Assembly: GCA_020638555.1 (NCBI GenBank)
Contig: JACKII010000001.1
Span: 930,001-994,000, forward strand
From: Alphaproteobacteria bacterium
GTDB lineage: Bacteria > Pseudomonadota > Alphaproteobacteria > Bin95
DNA length: 64,000 bases
Direction: 5' to 3'
This document shows, in pieces, positions 38,301 to 44,559 of this stretch. The notes beneath the pieces were generated by a model, which saw only the letters and a program-made list of their open reading frames with translations, searched no databases and had not been told where the DNA came from. The position numbers were made by a program, and so were the translations under genes. Each line of letters begins with the position of its first letter. Within the stretch, counting starts at the first letter, position 1.

Positions 38301-38644
38301 CGCGTGCATGTGCGGGGCGAGACGGTGCAGCTCACGGACGCGAGCGACATCCACTTCGGTGCGGTGGTCGCGAACCGTCTGGAGGTGACGACGGCGAACG
38401 ACGGTTCGGTGTTCTTCCGTCAGGTTCTGGGTCTGGATCGTTCGCTGACGCAGACGATCCGGGACGGCAGCGTGGTCGGCGGCGAAGGTGCGGTCGGCGA
38501 CGTGGTCATCAACAGCGACGACGACGTTGTGATCAGGGGTGCTGGCGGATCCGACGGATCCGAATGCGGCGACGTTCGATCCGCTGCTGTCTGCGCCGGG
38601 CGAGCCCGGGTTCCGGGAGGACATCTTCTATGTCCGCAGCCTGA
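29366..38644 (+). CDS. Giant TPS exoprotein (TpsA, filamentous-haemagglutinin type), main reading frame
   Basis: GAAGGA lies 9 bases before the ATG. The open frame gives 3092 residues, but only about the first 2,920 are meaningful: the true frame shifts near 38130, then near 38537 and 38762, and continues to the OmpA domain ending at 39415 (about 3,348 residues once mended). A signal sequence (MLASLATTLAVGAGGTAQA) precedes a TPS/FHA N-terminal domain with INQSSSRLIIDWASFNI and GNVWIVNHHGVTI, a variant of the NPNL/NPNG motifs. The rest is low-complexity beta-helix, rich in Gly, Thr, Asp and Val, with repeats like DIQLGTVTATGDL. It is probably a cell-surface adhesin or biofilm fibre. Confidence 0.85.
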   Translation: MAIITTPRRAADRERHYSSASAIAMLASLATTLAVGAGGTAQAGPNGGTVVGGAGTISSIGNTTEINQSSSRLIIDWASFNIDPNELVKFTQPGASAIALNRVLDGLPSEIRGQLLANGNVWIVNHHGVTIHQSAQIDVGGLLVTTSDIANEDFMAGNYKFTVPGAEGAKVVNRGNITFAEAGLAGLVAPGVENSGTIVGKLGSVVVAGQDTFAVDLAGDGLMAFQVDPAASATSVVNSGTIKNDGGYILITAAQADDLVSSVVNVSGTVDASSSTANGGLVEVYGKDVTIASTAEVRADGATGGGKVLLGGDKYGAGTSNAFLADSLVLEKGSVLSAAATVDGDGGFVETSAATGSFAPSSVEISGAGTGTGGLWLIDPTNLEIITGGVAVIPGYTGIDPAPLVTVLQGGSGNSATVFTASPDPDVGNIVVTSGFGSITDIGSGVGLLTLTADNALTIDSAINTDGRLTLNAGAGGINIDANVTVDGNFTLNSGGIIDASGFAVTTGSLLDVNASGFDVILNGAGNDFGGQVDVAGNAIFLVDSNAIVLGNIVAANTLNVNAGGTITQAAATTIDANGDPSAVFNSNGNAITLDNAGNDFSNEVDLIATGSTATIRDDNALQLSGVQALNLTVNAGGDVTDSAADTIVVSNLTQITTTGAVTLTQGGGGHNFGTFAAAGTDIAVTDTNGIIFGDIDASGSLTVIAGGAVTQLAGGMAGDRIDVGTTTNIDATGSAISLIQVANDFGGAVSAVGTAIALTDRNGIQLGTVTASNTLRVTSLGGAITDTVGESITVANAATFFGGGAGPTEAVILDNDEQAAGAHDFGGPVNAIAESVVLHDANDIQLGSITAIGSTSLTVVATGDITDTAGSSVATGGTVNLTADSDNSNVGDVVLDNDPTTLPGAHGLGTVNASGVNVTVKEASLILVGTVTTKAGGTLLLETGFMGAGIINAGGSAITAVGLTDLRTRGGLIILDQGHDFQGRVDANTAIGGATPASVSLNDDTGGLVLGTVTASDLTLVSSDGAINDVATLAITATGTTTITATDGAGTNFDVQFDNDAPVTHDFGGPVVITAANDVQLDDINGIEFGDVTVNSMDATSHGNGGDIEFNGVFTGGPGNDTITALDGSVIVNNTVVGGGGTFDVFADQDFLVTPAGTFANDGGDATMVANQRVILRGDLTVLNGALSITADADANSVDNITIDGGVTVTGDNALTLAIGGTGRLLDAGGPDLDITLVGASLTLPRIVITDNNLVLSTVAPNAASQAFDDTNSIQVEGPTHELTVLTDGQSVTLDHAGNDFDGPVNVDTSNGGVSAPADVVVFDGATDLYLGSIVANNLTATAAGDNIFDVDGRSISAAGTSLFTVSGGGMVELNGDHDFVGAVSVDTASGGPGNVVLNDVAGGIVLGTVTAADLTVTSSDGDITDSAGQAITVAGMADLSATDGAGTDFDVLLDESATHDFQGQVDAYGGTVYIDDLSDIQLGTVTATSPMTLTIIAAGDIDDTPGLAITSVGPANFFAGGHVWLDNSTPFTHDLNEVNADGTSIILRDVDDIQLGNINTAGDLTVETFGPITSTADSGPGGNVNVGGLTTLDSNGNDITLDAASNDFNEVDADGANIVLADIDDIQLGTVTATGDLSVTAGGQIDDVAGEAITVGGLTTLTATGFDILLDNSPALHDLNEVDADGVNIVLVDVDDIQLGTVTATGDLSVTAGGQIDDVAGEAITVGGLTTLTATGDVLLDNDPATHDFNEVDVTGANIVLVDVDDIQLGTVTATGDLTVTAAGDITDVAGEAITVGGVADLTATDGATDFDILLDNAATHDFQGQVDAYGGTIYIEDLNDIQLGTVTATDPATLTIIAAGDIDDTPGLAVTSVGPANLFAGGHVWLDNDTPFTHDLNEVNASGTSIILRDVDDIQLGDIDTVGDLTVEAFGPIFSTADAGPGGNVNVDGLTTLNANGNDITLDAASNDFNEVDADGANIVLVDIDDIQLGTVTATGDLSVTAGGQIDDVAGEAITVGGLTTLTAIGFDILLDNNGPALHDFNEVDATGNQITLVDLDDIQLGTITATGLTVIARGQVDDVAGEAITVSGNASVTAESEDGLTHYDVLLDNDGPALHDFAYADVGAMLTVVGQNVVVIDANDLSLQVTAYGDATVIAEQRLEVKAGVNTAGGNTIDGALSATSRNAFAYAGTGDVNMMMVGNGAVVTGATMAGLRASVVGTVDVTGPDGAAFLGSATGNTTVTALSGSALVDGKPDPEGTVDPRDRASIGGDLIVTAQDQISVDASDIGGVLTLIETDDGADGVFDAGDRILANVGTVAGLATVTANGGDAALIADDLQGGAIVSSPLGTAAFAAGLVAGDLSITSLGGNLTATDTGGASATDVRFGPVDLTSGVPAEASAGDIAVSGVFTSYNVAVDSAQGLVLGGGIAIPDLTVQIDFDTVTPAPDRPGTLDGSERGMAPGATYPSANLEVHLGTLDATTLAGPIVDADDRAVIVPDAATVLTAAGDILLDNVDGGGVPLHDFAYADIGTMLTAIGNNVIVGDSNNLSIALTAAGDATITANGDLEVKAGANTLAGNTVDGTLLATSQTGFAHAGDGDANPLTVGVDATVTAADEAGLRGVIGNNATVTGPAGAVFLGTAGNDLTVTASGGSAYVDGQPAPTGVDRASVGGALTVSALDDILVDATSVGGAVSLTETAGDSDGQPDRILANIDDIGGSATLSAADGDADLIVTNTLAGDLSQSALNGDARTAIGTFDGDNLLVDWSAGTVRAEGSMGMGNVDIQNLRVGPADLVNGLAGSDPRDVAVSGTFRNFNLAIEADFGVVLGGGVVIAGDTGQVTFDDVIPVPSRPVGSTATDGIEDVAVNGGSFAVASLVIDRGQNAMNPDHGNLTVIADQGSYTADPAMLRILGDRGVVQAGSGRAGHPAGSGDGADGCGQLDAGREHRQRRDPDGGRQQLRQLSRRPGQQPGPADRPRACAGRDGAAHGRERHPLRCGGREPSGGDDGERRFGVLPSGSGSGSFADADDPGRQRGRRRRCGRRRGHQQRRRRCDQGCWRIRRIRMRRRSIRCCLRRASPGSGRTSSMSAA
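33740..35700 (+). repeat. 1086-bp segmental duplication in tpsA, with nested ~213-bp units
   Basis: The segment beginning ATHDFQGQVDAYGG at 33740 starts again at 34826, an offset of 1086 bases (362 codons), and the two copies stay collinear to about 35490 and in weaker form beyond. Inside, shorter units of 210-216 bases start at 34241, 34454 and 34664, and in the second copy at 35327 and 35543, each around GACGACATCCAGCTGGGCAC. All preserve frame. Confidence 0.85.
35717..38100 (+). repeat. 1218-bp segmental duplication in tpsA
   Basis: LHDFAYADVG at 35717 recurs as LHDFAYADIG at 36935, and EVKAGVNT at 35855 recurs as EVKAGANT at 37073; both offsets are 1218 bases (406 codons). The copies are more diverged than the 1086-bp pair, suggesting an older duplication. 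Together the two pairs make most of the C-terminal third of the exoprotein. Confidence 0.82.
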
Positions 38645-38766
38645 ACGTGCAGCGTGCGCCGGGTCGGATCATCCTGCCGCGGACGGCGGCGACGAACGCG
38701 AACTTCGATGCGAACAATGCCTACTTTGGCGTGAACATCGCGCGGTCGTTCTGGTATGCCGGCCGG
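38128..38766 (+). other. Three single-base insertions breaking the tpsA frame
   Basis: The protein-like frame moves by +1 three times: in GGCCGG at 38128-38133 (CAGGCGGAAGTGGCC expected), in GGGG at 38536-38539 (AGGGTGCTGGCG expected) and in GGCCGG at 38760-38765 (GGCGGCGGGCATGAG expected). The intermediate frames encode AGQDILQAPGTVLTVAGNST..., then LADPTDPNAATFDPLL...NIARSFWYAG. Removing one base at each place gives one continuous frame from 29366 to 39415. All three lie in G/C runs, so sequencing error is at least as likely as mutation. Confidence 0.8.
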
Positions 38767-39415
38767 CGGGCATGAGCTGATCGATCTGACCGGCTTCCTG
38801 CGGGTGACGCGGACCCAGGTGGCAGGGCTTCTGCCGCATGGCCCGCGCAGCGCGCGCTACCGGTTCAACAACTGCGTGATCGGCGACACGAACACGTGCG
38901 GCTCGCTGCCGCCGGTGGATCTGATCTACCGGATCTCGGATGAGCCGAACCTGTTCGAACTGGACCGCGACCAGCTGGACTTCCTCTATGTGCCGATCGG
39001 CAACGAGGAGCTCTGGGGCGTGCCGGAGGCGATGCTGTACAACCTGGACCACCAGGTGAGCATGGCGAGCTTCGCGCCGATGGCGATGGGACCGTGGACG
39101 ATCTACTTCGGCTTCGACCGTTCGAATGTCGCGGCGGATCAGCGTCAGGCGATCGACGAGGCGGCCCAGGCGGCAGCGGGCGGCGATGGCGAGGTGGTGG
39201 TGACCGGCCACACCGACACCAGCGGCCCGGCCTCGTACAACCTGGGTCTGTCGTCGCGGCGGGCGCAGTCGGTGGTCAGCATGCTGAACGCCGACGGTGT
39301 CGGAAGCGACCGCATCAATGTCAGCGCCACCGGCGAGGCCGACCTGGCCGTGCCGACCGCCGACGGCGTGCGGGAGCCGAAGAACCGCCGCGTCGAAATC
39401 CGCGTCCTGAAGTGA
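38756..39415 (+). CDS. C-terminal part of the TPS exoprotein: Cys-loop and OmpA-type peptidoglycan-binding domain
   Basis: This frame continues the exoprotein after the third shift; it is unlikely to be an independent gene, since it lacks a signal peptide and begins in mid-domain (ELIDLTGFLRVTRTQVAGLL). A small Cys-x7-Cys loop (NNCVIGDTNTCG) is at 38873-38899. The last 110 residues form an OmpA/MotB C-terminal domain: IYFGFDRSNVAADQRQAIDEAA, VTGHTDTSGPASYNLGLSSRRAQSV, then NRRVEIRVLK. The TGHTD Asp and the NRRVEI Arg are the residues that hold diaminopimelate in OmpA-like domains. Confidence 0.85.
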   Translation: MPAGGHELIDLTGFLRVTRTQVAGLLPHGPRSARYRFNNCVIGDTNTCGSLPPVDLIYRISDEPNLFELDRDQLDFLYVPIGNEELWGVPEAMLYNLDHQVSMASFAPMAMGPWTIYFGFDRSNVAADQRQAIDEAAQAAAGGDGEVVVTGHTDTSGPASYNLGLSSRRAQSVVSMLNADGVGSDRINVSATGEADLAVPTADGVREPKNRRVEIRVLK

Positions 39416-39435
39416 GGAGCCGGACCTTCTAACCG

Positions 39436-39555
39436 ATGACCACGCTAACGCGGGCCATCCAACGCAGCGCCGCCAGCCTAACGCTGGCGGCGCTCGCCGC
39501 TTGTGTGGGGGGATCATCCGAACCGAGCCGGGGCCTCGCCCGCGGCGGGGTGTGA
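39436..39555 (+). CDS. Possible 39-residue small lipoprotein
   Basis: A short frame of 39 codons begins MTTLTRAIQRSAASLTLAALAACVGGSS: a basic N-terminus, a hydrophobic stretch and a lipobox (LAAC). Lipidation at that Cys would leave a mature peptide of about 17 residues. GAGGAG lies rather far upstream (around 39414-39419). The coding stretch coincides with a strong inverted repeat, so the frame could be accidental. It follows the exoprotein end by 20 bases. Confidence 0.35.
   Translation: MTTLTRAIQRSAASLTLAALAACVGGSSEPSRGLARGGV
39466..39494 (+). terminator. Strong GC hairpin after tpsA
   Basis: A 12-bp perfect stem (39466-39477 with 39483-39494) and a 5-base loop CTAAC. It is placed 50 bases after the exoprotein stop, as a transcription end or mRNA-stabilising structure would be. 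There is no T-tract, so classification as an intrinsic terminator is tentative. Confidence 0.5.
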
Positions 39556-39655
39556 GCGGATATTGCCGGGGCCTGTGCGGAAATCGGTATAGCCCCAACG
39601 GCGTCGGAGTGTGCTATAGACTAGCACTTTCGTTCAAACCGCTCGCCGATATCGC

Positions 39656-40033
39656 ATGCAGCCCGTTATTCTCTACATCACCGCCGCAACGCCGGAGGAG
39701 GCCGCCTCCATCGGCCGGACCCTGGTGGAGGAACGGCTGGCGGCATGCGCCAATATCCTGGGCGGCATCACCGCCTTCTATCGGTGGGAAGGGGCGGTGC
39801 AGCAGGGGGCGGAGACCGCGTTGATCGTCAAGACCCGCGTTGGCCTCGTCGAGCCGGCGACGGAGCGCATCAAGGCGCTGCACGGTTCGACCTGTCCCTG
39901 CGTCGTCGCGCTGCCCGTCCAGGGCGGCAATCCGGATTTTCTCGATTGGATCGCTGCCGAAACCGAGAGCCGAGCCAGCCAACAAGGCCCAGGCGATCGG
40001 CAAGGCCCAAGCGATCAACAAGGAACGCCCTAG
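39656..40033 (+). CDS. cutA: Divalent-cation tolerance protein CutA
   Basis: A 125-residue CutA1-type protein forming stable trimers; linked to copper tolerance in E. coli, though its general role is unclear. It shows EEAASIGRTLVEERLAACANIL, FYRWEGAVQQGAETALIVKT and the HGSTCPCVVALPV strand. The last 20 residues are a Gln/Gly/Ser-rich extension encoded by an 18-bp imperfect direct repeat near 39985-40020. The MFS gene starts 4 bases after its stop. Confidence 0.9.
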   Translation: MQPVILYITAATPEEAASIGRTLVEERLAACANILGGITAFYRWEGAVQQGAETALIVKTRVGLVEPATERIKALHGSTCPCVVALPVQGGNPDFLDWIAAETESRASQQGPGDRQGPSDQQGTP

Positions 40034-40037
40034 CGCC

Positions 40038-41267
40038 ATGAAAGATTTCTTCCGCGGGCCGATGCCCTTTCTGTGCCTCGGCCACAGCTTCGACCACATG
40101 CTGATCCTGCTGTTCGCCACCGTGATCGTGGTCGGGCCGCTGCAGACCGAGTTTGGCATGAGCTATGGCCAACTGGTCGGGCTCGCCTGGCTGGGCTTCG
40201 TGCTGTTCGGCGCCGGCGCGCCGCTCGCCGGCTGGCTGGCCGACCGGTGGAGCAGCGTCGGCACGATGACCCTCTATTTTGTCGGCATCGGCGCCTCGGC
40301 GGTGCTGGCGGGCCTGGCCGGTTCGGCCTGGGAGATCGGCATTGCGCTCTCGGCCATTGGCCTGTTCGCCTCGATCTATCACCCCGTCGGCATTCCCATG
40401 GTGATCCGCGCCGCCGGCAAGAACCGGGGCAAGATGCTGGGCGTCAACGGCATTTTCGGCTCGCTCGGCATGGCGAGTGCCGCGATCATCGCCGAGGTGC
40501 TGACGCTGACGGTGAGCTGGCGCGCCGCCTTCATTGTGCCGGGCATGGCGGCGATCCTGGTCGGCATCTGCTTCTACTGGCGGTGCCGCGGGCTGAACCT
40601 GGACGTCTCGCGCGCCAAGGCCAACGAACATGCGAGCCTGAAGGATTTCGTCGCCGCCGTCGGCCTGGGGCCGTTCCTGCGGCTGATGGGCCTGCTGGCG
40701 CTGCTGACCTTCTGCATGGGCATGGTGTTCCAGGCCATGACCTTTTCGCTCACCAACGTGGTCGACCATCGGGTGCAGATCGGGCTGGCCGCCGTGCTGG
40801 GCGCGGGCGGCCTGACCTCCGCCATTCTGATGGTGGCGGGCGGGGCGCAACTGGTCGGCGGCGTGCTGGCAGACAAATACCCGCTGAAACGCCTGTTCCT
40901 GATGACCTATGGCCTGATGGCGCCGGCGCTGGTGCTGTGCTCGCAGGCGGCGGACGGGACCATGGTGTTCGGCCTGTTCCTGGTCATGGTCTGCACCGTC
41001 GGCACCCAGCCGATTTCGGACGCGCTGTTCAGCAAATACGTGCCGCAGCGCTGGATCAACACCGCCTACGGCCTGCGTTTCGCCATCTCGCTGTGTTCGA
41101 GCGCGGCGGCCCTGCCGCTGGTTGGCTTCGTCTATGACAGCACGGGCGAGTTCGTGCAGTTGTTCCTGGTGCTGGCGGTCTTCGCTGCCGTGGCCATTGC
41201 AGCCATCGCCATGCTGCCGACCCCGGCCGACGAGGAGAGGCCGAAGGTCGCCGTGGCGGCGGAATAG
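40038..41267 (+). CDS. MFS transporter
   Basis: A 409-residue major facilitator with about twelve membrane helices. Typical features are FDHMLILLFATVIVVGPLQTEF at the start, GAPLAGWLADRWSSVGTM in the loop 2-3 region, and a second half starting near FLRLMGLLALLTFCMGMV with the loop LVGGVLADKYPLKRLFLM. The substrate cannot be read from the sequence. It is probably translated together with cutA because only 4 bases separate them. Confidence 0.88.
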   Translation: MKDFFRGPMPFLCLGHSFDHMLILLFATVIVVGPLQTEFGMSYGQLVGLAWLGFVLFGAGAPLAGWLADRWSSVGTMTLYFVGIGASAVLAGLAGSAWEIGIALSAIGLFASIYHPVGIPMVIRAAGKNRGKMLGVNGIFGSLGMASAAIIAEVLTLTVSWRAAFIVPGMAAILVGICFYWRCRGLNLDVSRAKANEHASLKDFVAAVGLGPFLRLMGLLALLTFCMGMVFQAMTFSLTNVVDHRVQIGLAAVLGAGGLTSAILMVAGGAQLVGGVLADKYPLKRLFLMTYGLMAPALVLCSQAADGTMVFGLFLVMVCTVGTQPISDALFSKYVPQRWINTAYGLRFAISLCSSAAALPLVGFVYDSTGEFVQLFLVLAVFAAVAIAAIAMLPTPADEERPKVAVAAE

Positions 41268-41292
41268 GGGGGGGCTCGCGTTCGCGTGCGAG

Positions 41293-41370
41293 CATCGGCG
41301 TCGGTGTGCGATCAAGGACACCGGTCCCGGATCGGCGCTCAGCACCGTCCGGGACACACCGGCCATCCCG
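41293..41370 (-). repeat. Dispersed repeat, inverted relative of the 52.7-kb tandem repeats
   Basis: The stretch GGTCCCGGATCGGCGCTCAG and what follows to about 41360 is, on the other strand, a close copy of the 27-bp unit repeated three times at 52696-52776. The preceding TGCGATCAAGGACACCGG resembles the sequence flanking those units. It lies between the convergent MFS and aminotransferase genes. Confidence 0.6.
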
Positions 41371-41396
41371 TTTTACACCGAGGGGCGAGCGCAGGC

Positions 41397-42776
41397 TCAG
41401 GCCATGCCGGCGGCCCGTTCCAGGTCGCCGAGCGCGCCGTCGACAATGTCCACCATCTGTTGCACCTCGTCCGCCGAAATGCAGAGCGGCGGGCAGAGAT
41501 TCAGCACCGTGCCGGCGCGGGTGATCAGGCCGCGCTGGCGCAGCCCTTCGTTCATCGCCTTCAGTTCCGGACCGTTCTCGGCGAATTTCGCCTTGGTCGT
41601 CCGGTCCTTCACCACCTCGACGCCGGCGATCAGGCCGAGGCCGCGCACGTCGCCGATGCACGCGTGCTTGTCGCGGAGCCCGTTCAGCCCTTCCAGCAGC
41701 AGCGCGCCCATCTTGGCGGAGTTCTCCACCAGCCCTTCGCGCTCGATGATGTCGAGATTGGCGAGCGCGGCGGCGGCAGCGACCGGGTGGCCGCCATAGG
41801 TGATCAGGTGCGAGAGCGAGTTGTCGCCCTCGAACGCCTCGACCACGTGCGGCCGGCACATGACGCCGCCCATGGGGACGTAGCCGCTGGTCAGGCCCTT
41901 GGCCATGGTCATCATATCGCCGACCACGCCGAAATGCTCGCTGGCGAACATTTTGCCGGTGCGGCCGAAGCCGTTGATGACCTCGTCGGTGATCAGCAGC
42001 ACGCCGTACTTGTCGCAAATTTCGCGCAGGCGCCGCCAATAGCCCTCCGGCGGGATGACGATGCCGTTGGAGGCGCTGATCGGCTCGCCGATCACGGCGG
42101 CGACGGTCTTGGGGTTCTCGTACTCGATCATCTGGCCGATCTGGTCGGCGCAGAGCAGGTCGCAGCCGGGGAAGGTCTGGCGGAAGTCGCAGCGATAGCA
42201 ATAGGGCGGCGAGGCGTGCAGCACGCCGGGCATGAAGGGCGAGTGATAGGGGTCGCTCACCGGCCGGGTGCCGCTGACGCTCATGGCGGCATAGGTGCCG
42301 CCGTGATAGGAGCCACGCCGGCCGATGATCTTCTGCCGCTTCGGCTCGCCGCGGTGATAATGGTACTGGCGCGCGATCTTCAGCGCGCTTTCGACCGATT
42401 CCGAGCCGCCGGAGGTGAAGAACACCGTGTTCTGGTCGCCGGGGGTGATCGCCGCCAGCCGCTCGGCCAGCTGGATGGCGGGAATGGTGGTGGCGGTGGT
42501 GGAACTGGCATAGGCGAGCTGGCCGGCCTGGCGGGCGATGGCCTCGCCGATTTCCTTGCGGCCATGGCCGACATTGACCAGCCAGAGCCCGGCCATGGCG
42601 TCCATCAGCCAGTTGCCGTCGATATCCTTGACCCAGATGCCCTTGCCCTCCACCAGCACGCGCTTGCCGGCGTCGTGGGCCAGCGAGCGATAGGCGGAGC
42701 CGTGCATGAACACGTGCTCGTTGGCCGAGGCTTTCAGGGCGGCTTCGTTCGAGAGCGAGGGGGCGATGTCGTTCAT
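41397..42776 (-). CDS. Class III PLP-dependent aminotransferase (omega-transaminase type)
   Basis: A 459-residue fold-type I aminotransferase of subgroup III. Features include [20 protein letters not shown], the [18 protein letters not shown] phosphate-binding region, [32 protein letters not shown] with the cofactor Asp, and the Schiff-base Lys in [16 protein letters not shown]. Such enzymes move amino groups between omega-amino acids or diamines and pyruvate or 2-oxoglutarate. The substrate is not determinable. It is monocistronic on the minus strand. Confidence 0.92.
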   Translation of the reverse strand: MNDIAPSLSNEAALKASANEHVFMHGSAYRSLAHDAGKRVLVEGKGIWVKDIDGNWLMDAMAGLWLVNVGHGRKEIGEAIARQAGQLAYASSTTATTIPAIQLAERLAAITPGDQNTVFFTSGGSESVESALKIARQYHYHRGEPKRQKIIGRRGSYHGGTYAAMSVSGTRPVSDPYHSPFMPGVLHASPPYCYRCDFRQTFPGCDLLCADQIGQMIEYENPKTVAAVIGEPISASNGIVIPPEGYWRRLREICDKYGVLLITDEVINGFGRTGKMFASEHFGVVGDMMTMAKGLTSGYVPMGGVMCRPHVVEAFEGDNSLSHLITYGGHPVAAAAALANLDIIEREGLVENSAKMGALLLEGLNGLRDKHACIGDVRGLGLIAGVEVVKDRTTKAKFAENGPELKAMNEGLRQRGLITRAGTVLNLCPPLCISADEVQQMVDIVDGALGDLERAAGMA

Positions 42777-43005
42777 CGGTCGGGTCCTTGTCGCAGACAG
42801 GCGATGGCGGAGCGAGAGGGGCAGTGTTCGTTCGATCCGGCACCATATTCAATCAGACAGGGCAAACTGCGGCAATCGGGGAAACTGCGGCGACAGTGTA
42901 GGCGCCCGGCAGGTGCGGCGCCGCCGCGTGCGGCACATTGACATGTCCCCGACGCCGGCCCGGACGGCTCCGCCCCTCCGGGGAACAGGTGACGGTCGTC
43001 GCGGG

Positions 43006-43479
43006 TCAGCGCCGCTCGGCGAAGAAGCGGCGCAGCAGTTCGGCCGCTTCGGCCTCGGCGACGCCGCCATAGACCTCCGGCCGGTGGTGGCAGGTGGTGC
43101 GGGCGAACACGCGGGCGCCGTGCTCGACGCCGCCGCCCTTGGGGTCGTAGGCGCCGAAATATAGTCGCCGGATGCGGGCGAGGCTCAGGGCCTGGGCGCA
43201 CATGGCGCAGGGCTCCAGCGTGACATAGAGGTCGCAATCCTCTAGACGGGGCGTCCCGAGATCGTGCGCGGCCGCGCGGATCGCCAGGATTTCGGCGTGC
43301 GCGGTCGGGTCGTGGTCGCACTCGACGCGATTGTGCGCCCGAGCCAGCACCCGGTCGCCGCAGACCAGCACCGCCCCCACCGGCACCTCGCCCGCCGCGG
43401 CGGCGGCGCGGGCTTCGGCGAGCGCGAGGCGCATGGGATGGCCATGGGCCAGGGCGGAGGAGTGCGAACCGTTCGGCAT
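43006..43479 (-). CDS. tadA: tRNA adenosine(34) deaminase TadA
   Basis: A 157-residue zinc deaminase making inosine at the tRNA-Arg wobble position. His61 and Glu63 lie in PTAHAEILAIR; Cys91 and Cys94 in LEPCAMCAQAL. The final RRFFAERR is typical. The ATG at 43479 gives the usual N-terminus; a longer frame to 43527 is open but overlaps the divergent rluB region. It is divergent from rluB, 104 bases between starts. Confidence 0.93.
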   Translation of the reverse strand: MPNGSHSSALAHGHPMRLALAEARAAAAAGEVPVGAVLVCGDRVLARAHNRVECDHDPTAHAEILAIRAAAHDLGTPRLEDCDLYVTLEPCAMCAQALSLARIRRLYFGAYDPKGGGVEHGARVFARTTCHHRPEVYGGVAEAEAAELLRRFFAERR

Positions 43480-43583
43480 GCGCCTACATAACAGCAAACC
43501 CTTGGCCGCGACAGGAACCCTTGCCATGCGTGCGTCCTTCCTTCCCCTTGGCCGTTCGGTCGGCCGCCGGAGCCGTGTCGGGC

Positions 43584-44351
43584 ATGGCTGAAGCGCAGTC
43601 CCCGACGCCGGCTTCCGGCGAGCGCATCGCCAAACGCCTGGCCCGCGCCGGCCTGTGTTCCCGGCGCGAGGCCGAACGCTGGATCGAGGCCGGACGGGTC
43701 GCCGTCGGCGGCAAGGTGCTGACCTCGGCCGCGGTCAATGTCAGCGAAACCGATGTGATCACGGTCGATGGCCAGCCGATTCCCTCGGCCGAGCCGGCTC
43801 GGCTCTGGCGCTATCACAAGCCGTCGGGGCTGGTGACCACCAACCGCGATCCGGAAGGCCGGCCGACCGTGTTCGACCGCCTGCCGCCCGAACTGCCGCG
43901 CGTGATGACCGTCGGCCGCCTGGACCTCACCAGCGAGGGGTTGTTGCTGCTGACCAATGACGGCGCCCTTGCGCGGGAACTGGAATTGCCGAGCCGCGGC
44001 TGGCTGCGGCGCTACCGGGTGCGGGCGCATGGGCAGATCGACCCGGCCAGGCTGGCGCAGTTGGAGAAGGGGCCGGTGGTTGACGGTGTCCGCTATGGAC
44101 CGATCCAGGCAACCCTGGACGAACAGAAAGGGTCGAACGCCTGGATCACGGTGGCCCTGCGCGAGGGCAAGAACCGGGAAATCCGCCGGGTGATGCAGTG
44201 GCTGGGCTATCCGGTCAGCCGCCTGATCCGCACGGCCTACGGCCCGTTCCAACTCGGCAAGCTGCCGCGCGGCGCGGTCGAGGAGGTGGGGCGCAAGGCC
44301 CTGCGCGATCAACTGGGCGAGAAGCTGATCAAGCCGCGCCCCCATCGCTGA
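43584..44351 (+). CDS. rluB: 23S rRNA pseudouridine synthase RluB/RsuA family
   Basis: A 255-residue enzyme with an N-terminal S4 RNA-binding domain (ERIAKRLARAGLCSRREAERWIEAGRV) and the pseudouridine synthase core: catalytic Asp114 in TVGRLDLTSEGLLLLTNDG, plus EGKNREIRRVMQWLGYPVSRLIR. In the RsuA/RluB/E/F family RluB (23S U2605) is the most likely by position beside tadA, as in other alphaproteobacteria. An upstream in-frame start at 43521 is possible. Confidence 0.88.
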   Translation: MAEAQSPTPASGERIAKRLARAGLCSRREAERWIEAGRVAVGGKVLTSAAVNVSETDVITVDGQPIPSAEPARLWRYHKPSGLVTTNRDPEGRPTVFDRLPPELPRVMTVGRLDLTSEGLLLLTNDGALARELELPSRGWLRRYRVRAHGQIDPARLAQLEKGPVVDGVRYGPIQATLDEQKGSNAWITVALREGKNREIRRVMQWLGYPVSRLIRTAYGPFQLGKLPRGAVEEVGRKALRDQLGEKLIKPRPHR

Positions 44352-44437
44352 CGCCCCCATCGCTGACCTCGGCGGGGCCGTCTCCGGCGGGGCCGGGCGT
44401 CTAGTGTGCTTTCGGTCCTGGTTGAGCCACTCTCCTG

Positions 44438-44552
44438 CCCCATCTCCCGCGCAAGCGGGAGCCCATGCCTGAGAGCTTCTCCCAAGGACAGGGATTCTGT
44501 ATTGGTCTCTCAGGCATGGGTCCCCGCTTGCGCGAGGACAGGGAAGATGGGG
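44438..44552. repeat. Long imperfect inverted repeat (REP/MITE-like element)
   Basis: The left arm (44438-44475) and right arm (44507-44552) are complementary, apart from an 8-base extra block and a few changes; both contain CTCTCAGGCATGGG in one orientation or the other. A 31-base loop lies between. It sits between the convergent ends of rluB and the PBP1A gene. The arms and position resemble short intergenic palindromic elements scattered in alphaproteobacterial genomes; it could also end transcription from both sides. Confidence 0.75.
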
Positions 44553-44559
44553 CGGTGAG

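Noticed and set aside
38136..38780. A separate gene starting with GTG at 38136
   Set aside because: Its first 135 residues continue the beta-helix of the exoprotein in a shifted frame and its last part is meaningless, so it is a frame-slip product and not a gene.
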